Origin: Pseudomonadota bacterium | GTDB taxonomy: Bacteria > Pseudomonadota > Gammaproteobacteria > Burkholderiales > Burkholderiaceae_C | Direction of reading: 5' to 3' | NCBI GenBank assembly: GCA_963205115.1 | Contig: CAUJHV010000005.1 | Location: forward strand, 1-64,000 | DNA: 64,000 nucleotides | Part shown: positions 1 through 8,450 of the stretch, piece by piece | How the letters are laid out: each line of letters opens with the position of its first letter | How positions within the stretch are numbered: position 1 is the first letter of the stretch | Notes under the pieces: model-generated | The model's database searches: none | Told to the model about the DNA's origin: nothing | Seen by the model: the letters and a program-made list of their open reading frames with translations, nothing else | Position numbers and translations under genes: made by a program

Positions 1-608
1 AGATGGACGAGGGCATCGGACGGGTGCTGCAGGCGCTGGACGACGGTGGCCTCGGCGAGGACACGCTCGTCGTCTTCACCAGCGACAACGGCGGCGAACG
101 CTTCAGCGACAACTGGCCGCTGGTGGGCGGCAAGATGGACCTCACCGAAGGCGGCATCCGCGTGCCGGTGATCGCCCGCTGGCCGGCGCACATCGCGCCC
201 GGCGGCGTCAGCAGCCAGCACCACCTGACCATGGACTGGACGGCGACCATGATCGCCGCCGCGGGTATCGACGCGGATCCGGACCACCCGCTGGACGGCG
301 TGGACCTGCGCCCGGCGCTGGCCGATGCGCGCCACACCTTCGAGCGCCCCATGCACTGGCGCATGAAACACCGCGCCCAACGTGCGCTGCGCGACGGCCG
401 CTGGAAGTACCTCGCCGTCGACGACCACGAATACCTGTTCGACGTCGAGACCGACGAGCGCGAGCGCGCCAACCTCGCGCGACGCGACCCCGACCGCCTG
501 GCCACGATGCGCAGCGCCTGGGAGGACTGGGACCGCCGCGTCGGGCCGATTCCGGCGGACGCGGCGGTGTCGTTGGTCTACGGCAGTGCGGACATGCCGC
601 AGCGCTGA
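1..608 (+). CDS. Sulfatase family protein, C-terminal part (5' truncated by window edge)
   Basis: This is the last ~200 residues of a type I sulfatase (alkaline-phosphatase superfamily), which hydrolyses sulfate esters. The visible part contains the metal-binding Asp-Asn in a TSDNGG motif (about residue 28) and the conserved Lys/Glu-Gly-Gly segment GGKMDLTEGGIRVP, both standard for the C-terminal half of the sulfatase fold. A late YLFDVETDERE segment matches the usual 'LYDLxxDPxExxNLA' region near the end of sulfatases. The formylglycine-bearing C/S-x-P-x-R active-site motif lies upstream, outside the window, so the maturation type and substrate cannot be judged. The reading frame is open to the window edge; the first ATG at 3 is internal. 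An unrelated LanC-like gene follows 39 bases later on the same strand. Confidence 0.85.
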   Translation, partial: MDEGIGRVLQALDDGGLGEDTLVVFTSDNGGERFSDNWPLVGGKMDLTEGGIRVPVIARWPAHIAPGGVSSQHHLTMDWTATMIAAAGIDADPDHPLDGVDLRPALADARHTFERPMHWRMKHRAQRALRDGRWKYLAVDDHEYLFDVETDERERANLARRDPDRLATMRSAWEDWDRRVGPIPADAAVSLVYGSADMPQR

Positions 609-647
609 ACGCGCTGGCGGCAGCCCCGCTGCGGTAGGCTTGCCGCC

Positions 648-1901
648 ATGCACGAGCTCTTCGACCCACAGCGCCACGAAGCGCTTTCCGCGCAGGCCTG
701 GAGCCCTGAGCAGGCTCGAGAGGCCATCGCGCGCATCTGCGGTGCGGCTCAGGCCGAGTTCGACGACAGTTCGGGCAGCTGGCTGCTGCACCCACAGGAC
801 GATCCGCCGCAGCCGGGTGCGCGCTCGTTCAATCTCTACTGGGGCGCCACGGGCGCCGTGTGGGCCTTGCGCCACTTGGCTGCCGAGGGCGCAGTGCGTC
901 TGTCACGTGACTACGCGCCATGGATCGCACAGTATCCGGATCGCCTGCGCGAAGAAGCGGCCCACGAGCAGCACGGCAGTGCCTCCTACCTGTTCGGCGA
1001 GAGTGCCGCGCTCTTGTTGGCGTGGCAGGCCACGCGCCGCGACGATCTGGCCAACCGCCTGCATGCCGTCGTGCAGGGCAATCAACACAACACGGCGCAG
1101 GAGCCGCTGTGGGGCAATGCCGGCACGGTGCTGGCCGCCATCCGGATGGCCGAAGAACCCGGTGCAGACGGCCGCTGGGCACAGCTCGTCGCATCGTCCA
1201 TCGATGCCTTGCACGACGCCATGATCGTCGACCCGGACATCGGCACCTGGATCTGGGAGCAGGACCTCTACGGCCGGCGCACGCGTTACCTGGGCGGTGG
1301 CCACGGCCTGGCCGGGAATGCCTTTGCGGCCCTTCGCGCGGCCGCCTTTGCCGATCCGCAGCGGGTACAGACCATCGAGCAGCGTGCGCTGGAGACCATG
1401 TCCCGCACAGCCCTGCGTGCGACCCAGCTTACGCACGACGGCGCCGTGGCGCTGATCAACTGGCCCGCGCTGGTGGACAAGGATCTTTTCGAGCCGGCCC
1501 GCACCAAGGTCCGCAAAGTGCTTGTCCAGGACTGCCACGGCGCGCCCGGTATCGTGTGCCGCTTCGCCAAGGCGCCCCGCACGGCGCCCTGGGACGAACT
1601 GCTGCGTGGCGCGGGTGAGCTGAGCTGGCTCGCGGGACCTCTGGCCAAGGGCCCGTCCCTGTGCCACGGCACCGCCGGCAGCGCACTGGCCTGCCTGAAG
1701 CTGTGGCGCCGCTTCGCGGAACCCCTGTGGCTGGAGCGCGCACGCCTGCTGGCGATGCACGCGGCCGCGCAGGTGGAAGAAGCCCGCGCCCGCCACGGCC
1801 AGGGGCGGCACAGCCTGTGGACCGGCGACCTGGGCGTGGCGTGCGTGCTGTGGAGCTGCATCCTGGGCGACGACCGATTCCCCACGCTGGACCACTTCTA
1901 A
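648..1901 (+). CDS. LanC-like (lanthionine synthetase C-like) protein
   Basis: A 417-residue protein with the alpha/alpha-barrel repeat motifs of the LanC family. The three zinc ligands of LanC cyclases are present with correct spacing: Cys296 in CHGAPG, and Cys339-His340 in LCHGTAG (compare Cys284, Cys330 and His331 of NisC). The GGGHGLAG motif (His219) matches the catalytic His region, and the C-terminal WTGDLGVA repeat is typical of bacterial LanC-like proteins. Classic LanC enzymes add cysteine thiols to dehydroamino acids in lantibiotics. Eukaryotic LanCL proteins add glutathione to dehydrated residues of damaged proteins. No LanB/LanM dehydratase, precursor peptide or transporter is visible nearby, so a stand-alone LanCL-like role is more plausible than lantibiotic synthesis. 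This is inference. The preceding sulfatase ends 39 bases upstream and may be cotranscribed. Confidence 0.8.
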   Translation: MHELFDPQRHEALSAQAWSPEQAREAIARICGAAQAEFDDSSGSWLLHPQDDPPQPGARSFNLYWGATGAVWALRHLAAEGAVRLSRDYAPWIAQYPDRLREEAAHEQHGSASYLFGESAALLLAWQATRRDDLANRLHAVVQGNQHNTAQEPLWGNAGTVLAAIRMAEEPGADGRWAQLVASSIDALHDAMIVDPDIGTWIWEQDLYGRRTRYLGGGHGLAGNAFAALRAAAFADPQRVQTIEQRALETMSRTALRATQLTHDGAVALINWPALVDKDLFEPARTKVRKVLVQDCHGAPGIVCRFAKAPRTAPWDELLRGAGELSWLAGPLAKGPSLCHGTAGSALACLKLWRRFAEPLWLERARLLAMHAAAQVEEARARHGQGRHSLWTGDLGVACVLWSCILGDDRFPTLDHF

Positions 1902-2118
1902 CGCGGCACATGAGCCGCAGCTGCTGACCCCGGTCCGCCCCACCCGCGGCGGTTGGGCCGCAACTGCGGGCAGGCGCCGACCCGTCACCGACAACCGGGT
2001 CGCGCGCAGGGGCCGCCATGCGTGGGCGGTCGCGGCCGCGCGGGGCCGCAGTACGATGGTCACATCCCCACTGGCAGGCCCGCCGCACGTCGACACCGAC
2101 CTGCCGACCGGTCCCACG

Positions 2119-3231
2119 ATGGCCACCGCCGGCACTGAATCTGCATCCGCACGTCCCGTGCTGTGGCAGCGCCTGCGCACCGACATCGCCGGCATGACGC
2201 CGGCCTACTTCGGCCTCGTGATGGCCACCGGCATCGTCTCCATCGCCGCGCAGCTGGAAGGCTGGTTGCTGCTGGCGCATGCGCTGTTCGTGCTGAACAA
2301 CGTGATGTACGCGGCCCTGTGGCTGCTGACGATCGCGCGTGTGGTGTGGTTTGCGCCGCGCGTGTGGCTCGACCTGCAGGACCATCTGCGCGGCCCGGGT
2401 TTTTTCACGCTCGTGGCCGGCACCGGCGTACTCGGTGCCCAGTTCGTGCTGCAGGCGGCCAGCTACCGCATCGCGGGGGGGCTCTGGGCCCTGTCGCTGC
2501 TGCTGTGGCTGGCGCTGACCTATACGATCTTCACCGCCTTCGTCGTCAAGCACGACAAGCCCGCACTCGACAAGGGCATCAACGGTGGCTGGCTGCTGGC
2601 GGTGGTGGCCACGCAGTCGGTGGCCGTGCTCAGCACGCTGCTGGCTGCGAAGGCTCCCGAACACACGCGACTGGCCCTGGATCTGCTGGCACTGTCGATG
2701 TGGCTGTGGGGCGGCGTGCTGTACGTCTGGACGATGACGCTGATCTTCTACCGCTACACCTTCTTCCGCATGGCGCCGGCCGACCTGTCACCGCCGGACT
2801 GGATCAACATGGGCGCGATGGCGATCTCCACGCTGGCCGGTTCGCTGCTGATCATCCACTCGCCGGGCTCGCCGTTCCTCATGTCCGTGCTGCCGTTTCT
2901 CAAGGGCTTCACGCTGATGTACTGGGCCACCGGCACCTGGTGGATTCCGGTGCTGCTGATCCTGGGCGTCTGGCGTCATGTCTACCGGCGCTTTCCCCTG
3001 CGCTACGGGCCGCTGTACTGGGGCCTGGTCTTTCCGCTGGGCATGTACGCGGCCTGCACGGACCGCCTGGGGCATGCCATGGGGTTCGGGCTGCTCGATG
3101 AGCTGCCGAGGCTGTTCCTGCTGGCAGCCCTGGTCGCGTGGAGCCTGGCCTTCATCGGCCTGCTGCGAGACCTGATGCGGCGGCTGGGGCTGCTGCAGCC
3201 ACGCACCAGGTCCGACGGGCCCGAGCCATGA
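2119..3231 (+). CDS. TDT-family transporter (TehA/Mae1/SLAC1 type)
   Basis: An integral membrane protein with about ten hydrophobic segments, belonging to the tellurite-resistance/dicarboxylate transporter (TDT) family. Recognisable features are the N-terminal MTPAYFGLVMATGIVSIAA segment and regularly spaced helices rich in Trp, Leu and Ala through to residue ~355. Members include bacterial TehA, yeast Mae1 and plant SLAC1, which conduct anions or dicarboxylates; the substrate here cannot be told. I place the start at ATG 2119 (370 residues). An in-frame ATG at 2056 would add 21 residues rich in Pro/Thr that do not resemble the family, and neither start has a convincing Shine-Dalgarno. The gene stands alone, with about 200 bases of apparently empty DNA upstream. 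Confidence 0.8.
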   Translation: MATAGTESASARPVLWQRLRTDIAGMTPAYFGLVMATGIVSIAAQLEGWLLLAHALFVLNNVMYAALWLLTIARVVWFAPRVWLDLQDHLRGPGFFTLVAGTGVLGAQFVLQAASYRIAGGLWALSLLLWLALTYTIFTAFVVKHDKPALDKGINGGWLLAVVATQSVAVLSTLLAAKAPEHTRLALDLLALSMWLWGGVLYVWTMTLIFYRYTFFRMAPADLSPPDWINMGAMAISTLAGSLLIIHSPGSPFLMSVLPFLKGFTLMYWATGTWWIPVLLILGVWRHVYRRFPLRYGPLYWGLVFPLGMYAACTDRLGHAMGFGLLDELPRLFLLAALVAWSLAFIGLLRDLMRRLGLLQPRTRSDGPEP

Positions 3232-3370
3232 TCGCGCAGGTGCGCCAGCGCATCCGGCCGCGCGCCAGAAGTCCCTCGCGCCACGGCGGGCCGACCCTGC
3301 CGCGATCCCGCCCAGCGGCCGCAGGCATCATGACAGCCATTACACCCACAAGACCGCAATGGAGTGCCCC

Positions 3371-4222
3371 ATGACCACCACCCGCCCCAGCGTCACTGAC
3401 AAGCGCCGCCGCTTCCACGATTTGCATGAACACGGCTGTTTCGTCATCCCCAACCCCTGGGACCTGGGCAGCGCACGCATGCTGCAGAGCCTGGGCTTCC
3501 AGGCGCTGGCCAGCACCAGCTCCGGCTTCGCCTGGAGCCAGGCGCGGCCGGACAACCACGTCAGCCGCGACATGGCCTTGGCGCACCTGCGCGAGCTGGT
3601 GGCGGCCACCGACCTGCCGGTGAATGCCGATTTCGAAAGCGGCTTCGGCGAACAGCCCGGCGACGTGCGCGACAGCGTGCGCATGGCGGTGCGCACGGGC
3701 GTGGCGGGCCTGTCGATCGAAGATGCCACCGGAGACGCCGCGCAGCCGCTGTTTTCGCTGGACGAAGCCTGCGAGCGCCTGCGCGCCGCACGCCGCGCGA
3801 TCGACGAAGAAGGCGGCGACACCCTGCTGGTGGGCCGCGCCGAAGGCCTGTGGGTGTGCAACGCCGAGTTGCAGGACGTCATCACCCGGTTGAAGGCCTA
3901 TGCCCAAGCGGGCGCCGATTGCCTGTACGCACCGGGCCTGCGGCAGGGCGAACATATCGCCGCGGTGGTGGAAGCGGTGGCGCCCAAGCCGGTCAACCTG
4001 CTCATCGGCGGCGCCACCGGCATGACGGTCGCGCAGGCGGCGGCACTCGGCGTGCGCCGCATCAGCGTCGGTGGCGCCCTGGCACGTGCCTCCTGGGGCG
4101 GCTTCCTGCGGGCGGCGCGCGAGCTGGCCACGAGCGGCGCCTTCGATGCCCTGACCGATGCGGCGTCCGGCAAGGAACTGGATGCCTTCTTCAAGGCCGA
4201 TCTGGCACAGCGCCGCGCGTGA
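3371..4222 (+). CDS. Isocitrate lyase / PEP mutase superfamily enzyme
   Basis: A 283-residue TIM-barrel enzyme of the PEP mutase/isocitrate lyase superfamily. The diagnostic strands are present: VNADFESGFGE (metal-binding Asp, about residue 80) and GLSIEDATGD (about 112), plus an ISVGGALARA strand near the C-terminus. The KKCGH catalytic motif of isocitrate lyase and methylisocitrate lyase is absent, so it is probably neither. Members without it include oxaloacetate decarboxylases and other 2-oxo- or malyl-acid lyases. The start at 3371 is chosen because GGAG at 3361-3364 sits seven bases upstream; an ATG at 3359 precedes that ribosome site. The neighbours do not suggest a pathway. Confidence 0.82.
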   Translation: MTTTRPSVTDKRRRFHDLHEHGCFVIPNPWDLGSARMLQSLGFQALASTSSGFAWSQARPDNHVSRDMALAHLRELVAATDLPVNADFESGFGEQPGDVRDSVRMAVRTGVAGLSIEDATGDAAQPLFSLDEACERLRAARRAIDEEGGDTLLVGRAEGLWVCNAELQDVITRLKAYAQAGADCLYAPGLRQGEHIAAVVEAVAPKPVNLLIGGATGMTVAQAAALGVRRISVGGALARASWGGFLRAARELATSGAFDALTDAASGKELDAFFKADLAQRRA

Positions 4223-4314
4223 CGCAGGGCCTGCGAATCGACGAATACCCGCGACAGCCGAGTCAATTCGCCATTCGCGCGAGGATGCGGCGCTCCTACT
4301 CCAAGGAGCCCACC

Positions 4315-4635
4315 ATGATTGCCAGCAAGGTCCTCGTTGCCGCTGTCACTGCTGTCGCCGCCCTGACCGTCCTGCCCGGTTGCGCGATCCAGCGCGGGCA
4401 GTCCACGGTGGGTGAGTACATCGACGACACCGCCATCACCACCGCGGTGAAGGCCCGCTTCGTCAATAACCCGCAGGTCGATGCAACCGCCATCAGCGTG
4501 GAAACACTCGAAGGCACGGTGCTGCTGTCGGGCTTCGCCAAGTCCGCCGCCGAGCGCAGCGCGGCCGAATCGATCGCCCGCAGCGTCAAGGGCGTCAAGA
4601 ACGTCAAGAACCAGATCCTGGTGCGCACCGGCTGA
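4315..4635 (+). CDS. BON-domain lipoprotein
   Basis: A 106-residue exported protein. Residues 1-23 form a lipoprotein signal peptide ending in the lipobox LPGC (Cys23). The rest is a single BON domain (about residues 35-104), with the typical start DDTAITTAVKARF, the central LEGTVLLSGF and the end VKNVKNQILVR. BON domains bind phospholipid and occur in OsmY- and DolP-type envelope-stress proteins, so an outer-membrane or periplasmic role in membrane integrity is likely. AAGGAG at 4302-4307 gives a good ribosome site and fixes the start. The gene is 92 bases downstream of the PEP-mutase-family gene and convergent with the next gene. Confidence 0.87.
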   Translation: MIASKVLVAAVTAVAALTVLPGCAIQRGQSTVGEYIDDTAITTAVKARFVNNPQVDATAISVETLEGTVLLSGFAKSAAERSAAESIARSVKGVKNVKNQILVRTG

Positions 4636-4745
4636 GCGGGGCACCCGCCGCGCCATGTTGTCGAACCGGTCCAGCGCCCGCTTGACGTGCGTCGGCGCGG
4701 GCCAGCGGAAGCCGGCCCTGACCCGACGTGTCACGCCTCCGCGGC

Positions 4746-5579
4746 TTACTGGCCCGCCGCGCCCGGCTTGACGAACTTCAGGATGAACTCGTCCTTGGGC
4801 ATCGGCGGATCGGGCGTTTCCTTGTCGCGCGGATCGGCCGCGTTGCGCAAGAAGGAACCCGCCGCGACCAGCTTGAATCCTGCGGCTTCCACTTCACTGC
4901 GAAGGAAGGCTTCTTCGATGCGGTGCAGCGTGGTGGATTCCGAGATGCCCGTGCCGGGTCGGCCGGAATGGTCGGCGACGATGTACAGGCCACCGGGCTT
5001 CAGCGCCGCAAAGATGCTGCGGTTCATCTGCGCCCGACCTTCGCCCAGCGGCCCCAGGTCGTGGTAGTTGAACATCAGCGTCACCACGTCCACCCGGCCC
5101 GGCGTGAGTTCGGGCGGCAGCGGGTCGACCAGGCGCTGCAGCACCAGCGCGATCGGTGCGGCGGCCGCCTTTGCGCCGGACAGCCGGGCCTGGCGTTCCA
5201 GCACGCCGGCACCGGGCACGCGGGCGCCGGGCGGCACAGCGCGGTTGGGGTCGCGTGGCTGCGCCTGCGAGAAGACCTTGCCCGTGGGGCCTACGCTGCG
5301 CGCGAGCAGTTCACTCGTGTAGCCGCCGCCAGCCACCACGTCCAGCGCCACCATGCCCGGGCGCAGGCCCATGAAGGCCAGCACCTGTTCGGGCTTGCGC
5401 CGCTTGTCGTTCTCGCGGTCGGCCGCCGTGCGGTCGGGGCTGCCGACGATCGCGGCGATCTGCGCCTCGCTCAGTGCCGCAGGCGCCTGCGCGCCGGGGG
5501 CCATCGCGCAGGCGCCGACCACGCTGGCCGCCAGGGCCGCCAGCGCCGTTCGCAGCGCGCGCATGCCAGGTCTGTTCAT
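4746..5579 (-). CDS. Methyltransferase-fold protein with lipoprotein signal
   Basis: A 277-residue protein whose body looks like a class I S-adenosylmethionine-dependent methyltransferase: ALDVVAGGGYTSELLA (motif I), a central VDVVTLMFNYHDL strand and a late ALKPGGLYIVADHSG motif. Unusually, it begins with a lipoprotein-type signal (MNRPGMRALRT..., lipobox VVGAC), so it is predicted to be exported. Exported methyltransferase-like proteins of this kind are common in Proteobacteria, but their function is not established, and SAM is not known to be available in the periplasm. The start at 5579 is supported by GAGGGA upstream; an upstream in-frame extension to 5699 lacks a signal peptide. It is transcribed divergently from the flavoprotein at 5768. 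Confidence 0.75.
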   Translation of the reverse strand: MNRPGMRALRTALAALAASVVGACAMAPGAQAPAALSEAQIAAIVGSPDRTAADRENDKRRKPEQVLAFMGLRPGMVALDVVAGGGYTSELLARSVGPTGKVFSQAQPRDPNRAVPPGARVPGAGVLERQARLSGAKAAAAPIALVLQRLVDPLPPELTPGRVDVVTLMFNYHDLGPLGEGRAQMNRSIFAALKPGGLYIVADHSGRPGTGISESTTLHRIEEAFLRSEVEAAGFKLVAAGSFLRNAADPRDKETPDPPMPKDEFILKFVKPGAAGQ

Positions 5580-5767
5580 CGCTTCGTCCCTCGTGTGGTC
5601 GCCGGCGGCCTTGCCGGCATCCGACCGACGATAGCCCCAGCCGGCCTCGGCGGGCGTGCGTAGATACGGCAGGTACCCGGTGCCCGGCCCGGGAATCATT
5701 CGGCTGCGGGCCGCATCTAAGTGGCAGGCGTCAGCACGACGTCGCCTCCCGTCGACCGGAGCCCCCC

Positions 5768-6493
5768 ATGAGCATCAACACCACCACGCTCGTCGCACGC
5801 GAAGAGATCGCCGCGGGCACGATGGCCTTTCATCTGCAAAGGCCCAAAGACTTCGAGTTCAAGCCCGGACAGGCGCTCGAACTCATTCTTCCCGTGCAGA
5901 CCACCACACCCGACGACCCGAATACACGCCACGCGTTTTCAATCGTGGCCGCGCCCTACCAGGACGAACTGGTGGTGGCCACGCGCATGCGCGACAGTGC
6001 GTTCAAGCGCGCACTCAAAGCCCTGCCCATCGGCTCGGCACTGACCGTCGACGGGCCGTTCGGATCACTCGGCCTGCACAACGACCTGCGGCGCGCCGCC
6101 CTGTTCATTGCCGGCGGCATCGGCATCACGCCGATCATGAGCATCCTGCGGCAAGCCGCGCAGGACCAGCGGCCGCAGCGCCTGGTGCTGCTGTATTCCA
6201 ACCGTCGGCCGGAAGACGCCGCGTTTCTCGAGGAACTGCAGGGGCTCGAGAAGAAGAACCCGCATTTCGAGCTGGTGGCCACCATGACCGACATGAAGGC
6301 CTCACAGCGTCCCTGGGCCGGCCAGACGGGACTGGTCGACGCCGCGTTGATCGGTCGCGTCACCGGTGAGTTGCGCGCACCCATCTTCTACGTCGTGGGC
6401 CCCCCGGGGATGGTCGAAGCCATGCGCCAGACCTTGAACCGCGCGGGTGTCAACGACGACGACATCCGCAGCGAAGAGTTCTACGGCTACTAG
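5768..6493 (+). CDS. Ferredoxin-NADP reductase-like FAD oxidoreductase
   Basis: A 241-residue flavoprotein of the ferredoxin-NADP+ reductase superfamily. The FAD-binding beta-barrel (about residues 1-100) carries RHAFSIVAAPY, a variant of the usual RxYS FAD motif with Phe in place of Tyr. The NAD(P)-binding half has GGIGITPIMSI (about residue 116) and ends with VVGPPGMVEAM and EEFYGY. No 2Fe-2S domain is attached, so a separate electron partner is needed. GGAG at 5759-5762 supports the start. It lies head-to-head with the methyltransferase-like lipoprotein across 188 bases and is convergent with the AhpD-like gene. Its partner and reaction are unknown. Confidence 0.85.
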   Translation: MSINTTTLVAREEIAAGTMAFHLQRPKDFEFKPGQALELILPVQTTTPDDPNTRHAFSIVAAPYQDELVVATRMRDSAFKRALKALPIGSALTVDGPFGSLGLHNDLRRAALFIAGGIGITPIMSILRQAAQDQRPQRLVLLYSNRRPEDAAFLEELQGLEKKNPHFELVATMTDMKASQRPWAGQTGLVDAALIGRVTGELRAPIFYVVGPPGMVEAMRQTLNRAGVNDDDIRSEEFYGY

Positions 6494-6544
6494 GGCCGCG
6501 GCCCTCACCACCCGCGCCGGTGCGCGGGTGCGTGAGCGCGGGCC

Positions 6545-6892
6545 TCAGTGGGCGTGGCCGTCCGCCATCCGCTGCATGGTGTCCAGCGCGAGCGTCGAGT
6601 GCGCGTAGGCGCCACCCGCGCGCATTTCAGCGGCCACCCAGATCGCCTCCATCAGGTCCGGCTCGGTGGCGCCGCTGCGCAGCGCCTGCTCGGTGTGCCC
6701 GCGGATGCAGTAGGGGCACTGGGTGACGTGAGCCACCGCCACGGCGATCAACTGTTTGGTCTTGCCCGGCAGTGCGCCTTCGGCAAACACGCTCGCACTG
6801 AAGGCCTTGAATGCATTGGCGGGGCCGGGTGCCAGGTCCTGCATCTTCTTTTTCAGTTCCCGGCTTCGTTCGGGGTACATGTCCTTTTCCAT
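6545..6892 (-). CDS. Carboxymuconolactone decarboxylase / AhpD-like protein
   Basis: A 115-residue helical protein of the CMD/AhpD family. The redox signature CPYCIRGH (CxxCxxxH) around residue 65 is typical of AhpD-like alkylhydroperoxidases and less so of true carboxymuconolactone decarboxylases, which lack the cysteine pair. A role in peroxide or disulfide chemistry is therefore more likely than aromatic degradation. AGGAG ends nine bases before the ATG at 6892 on the minus strand and fixes the start; the longer reading frame upstream is rejected. A His-containing tail (DGHAH) closes the protein. It converges with the flavoprotein gene and is divergent from the thioredoxin-like gene at 7092. 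Confidence 0.88.
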   Translation of the reverse strand: MEKDMYPERSRELKKKMQDLAPGPANAFKAFSASVFAEGALPGKTKQLIAVAVAHVTQCPYCIRGHTEQALRSGATEPDLMEAIWVAAEMRAGGAYAHSTLALDTMQRMADGHAH

Positions 6893-7091
6893 GATGAGAC
6901 TCCTGCATAAATGGGGCGCTTGCGCAGCCTTGCTGGCGCGCAATGCCGCCACAGCATGCGCCAAGAAGGCCTGCGAGGCTGCATCATGGTGATTCGAATG
7001 GGCCACCTCAGGACACCCTGCGCGTGCGCCGCCCTGCACCGCAACGGCCCCATCGCCGAAGGGCGCAGCGCACCGCGCTAGGATCGTCCCC

Positions 7092-7490
7092 ATGAGTCGG
7101 ACGCCCACGATCGACGTGGCCTGCCTGTGCGCCGCCTGGTGCCGCCTGTGTGATGCGTACCGGGCTGTGTTCGATCAGGTGCAGGCCGAATTCACGCGTG
7201 ACGGCCTCAGCGTGCGCTGGCACTGGATCGATATCGAGGACGAAGCCGAACTCGTGGATGACTTCGATGTCGAGACCTTCCCGACGATCGTGGTCGTCGA
7301 CACCGCGGCCGTGCGCTTTGCCGGGCCGTTGACGCCGCAGCCTGACACGCTGCGGCGCGTGCTGCGTACCGCCTTGGCCCCTGCCGGGCCGGACCATTCC
7401 TGGCCCCGCGCAACGACCGAGATCGCCAACTTCGGCCAGCGGTTGCGCCAGCGGCAGGTCGACGGTTCACACGCAGGCCCCAACGCCTGA
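7092..7490 (+). CDS. Thioredoxin-like protein
   Basis: A 132-residue thioredoxin-fold protein. It has the active site AAWCRLC (CxxC, about residues 17-20) and the conserved cis-proline segment VETFPTIVVV (about residue 62). The Arg-Leu between the cysteines differs from the usual Gly-Pro, so its redox potential and partners probably differ from TrxA. There is no signal peptide, so it should be cytoplasmic. The last ~35 residues lie beyond the fold and look disordered. It is divergent from the AhpD-like gene across ~200 bases; the two may work in the same thiol-redox process, but only position suggests this. Confidence 0.85.
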   Translation: MSRTPTIDVACLCAAWCRLCDAYRAVFDQVQAEFTRDGLSVRWHWIDIEDEAELVDDFDVETFPTIVVVDTAAVRFAGPLTPQPDTLRRVLRTALAPAGPDHSWPRATTEIANFGQRLRQRQVDGSHAGPNA

Positions 7491-7523
7491 ACGCATAGGC
7501 AGACTGCGCCGAGCCGCGCGGGG

Positions 7524-8408
7524 TCAACGGCCCCGCATCTCGAGCAGAGCCGCGAGCGCCGCCTGCGTCGCCTCGTCGTCCAGCCGCGTGCGGTGTGCGA
7601 TGCCAAGCGCCCGCCACAGCGCCGGTTTGAGCGGCCGCACGCCGATGCGGGCGTCCGGCGCCGGCGCGCCGGCCTCGTGCGGCAGCAACGCGGCGCCGTA
7701 GCCTGCGGCGACCAGGCTCTTCATCGCATCGTTGTAGTTCAACTCGATGCGCGCCTGCGGCCGCTCACCCGCCGCAGCAAACCACTCGGCCGTCTGGCGC
7801 GACAGCCGCGTGCCACGGTCGTTGGCGATCAGCGGCCGCGCCGCCAGCCAGGCGGCCGTCACTTGTTTGGGCGGATGCCAATCGGTCGGGATGAAAGCCA
7901 GCACCGGATCGCGGCGCCAGGCCTGCACACGAATCCCGCGCAACGCCGGCTGCGGCAGCGCCACGATGCCGATGTCCAGGCTGCCCGCGGCCAACCGCGC
8001 CAGGGACTCTTCGCTGGTCACCACCGCCACCTGCACGTCGATCTCCGGATGTCGGGCGGACAAGGCCTCCAGCGCCTGCGGCAGCAGGTGCGCGAGTGCG
8101 CCCGTGGATGCGCCCAGTCGCACGCGACCGCCGCGCGCGGCGATCTGGCGCTGCACGGCCTGCAGCAGGTCGTCGGCTTCGGCCAGCAGGCGACGTGCCT
8201 TGTCGATCAGCAGGCTGCCCGCGGATGTGGCCGTGACGCCGGCCGGCGCGCGGTGCAGCAGCCGCGCGCCCAGGCGGCTTTCCAATTGCGCCACGTGCAG
8301 CGTCACCGTGGGTGGCGCCAGATGAAGGGCCTTGGCCGCCGCGGCAAAGGAGCCGAGGTCGGCCACCGTCAGCAGCGTGCGCAGGCGATCGAGGTTGATT
8401 TCGCGCAT
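7524..8408 (-). CDS. LysR-family transcriptional regulator
   Basis: A 294-residue LysR-type regulator. The N-terminal winged helix-turn-helix (residues ~3-62) reads LDRLRTLLTVADLGSFAAAAKALHLAPPTV in two adjoining pieces, with the usual LESRLGARLLHR wing. A periplasmic-binding-protein-like effector domain follows from about residue 90. It is transcribed away from argC; the 121-base space between the two starts contains an inverted repeat fitting the LysR T-N11-A consensus. Autoregulation and control of argC are the natural inference. The effector is unknown. Confidence 0.92.
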   Translation of the reverse strand: MREINLDRLRTLLTVADLGSFAAAAKALHLAPPTVTLHVAQLESRLGARLLHRAPAGVTATSAGSLLIDKARRLLAEADDLLQAVQRQIAARGGRVRLGASTGALAHLLPQALEALSARHPEIDVQVAVVTSEESLARLAAGSLDIGIVALPQPALRGIRVQAWRRDPVLAFIPTDWHPPKQVTAAWLAARPLIANDRGTRLSRQTAEWFAAAGERPQARIELNYNDAMKSLVAAGYGAALLPHEAGAPAPDARIGVRPLKPALWRALGIAHRTRLDDEATQAALAALLEMRGR

Positions 8409-8435
8409 GGTTCGGCTTTCGTCGTCACCGTCTGA

Positions 8436-8450
8436 TTCAGGAATCCTGAA
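8436..8450. promoter_or_regulatory. Candidate LysR operator between lysR and argC
   Basis: TTCAGGA-A-TCCTGAA is a perfect 7+7 base inverted repeat around a single central base, containing the T-N11-A core of LysR boxes. It lies 28 bases from the lysR start and 80 bases before the argC start, where a shared operator is expected. The sequence is directly seen; binding is inference. Confidence 0.5.

Noticed and set aside
648..1901. Lantibiotic biosynthesis cluster
   Set aside because: Only a LanC-like gene is present. There is no dehydratase, precursor, transporter or protease gene nearby in the window.
2056..2118. Upstream start of the TDT transporter gene at ATG 2056
   Set aside because: It would add 21 residues without resemblance to the family and without a ribosome site.
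2119..3231. Naming the TDT transporter as a tellurite-resistance determinant
   Set aside because: The family carries several substrates, and no tehB or other tellurite gene is adjacent; the MFS-dapA region methyltransferase is 49 kb away.
3371..4222. Calling this gene isocitrate lyase (aceA) or methylisocitrate lyase (prpB)
   Set aside because: The KKCGH catalytic-cysteine motif is missing and no glyoxylate or methylcitrate genes are near.
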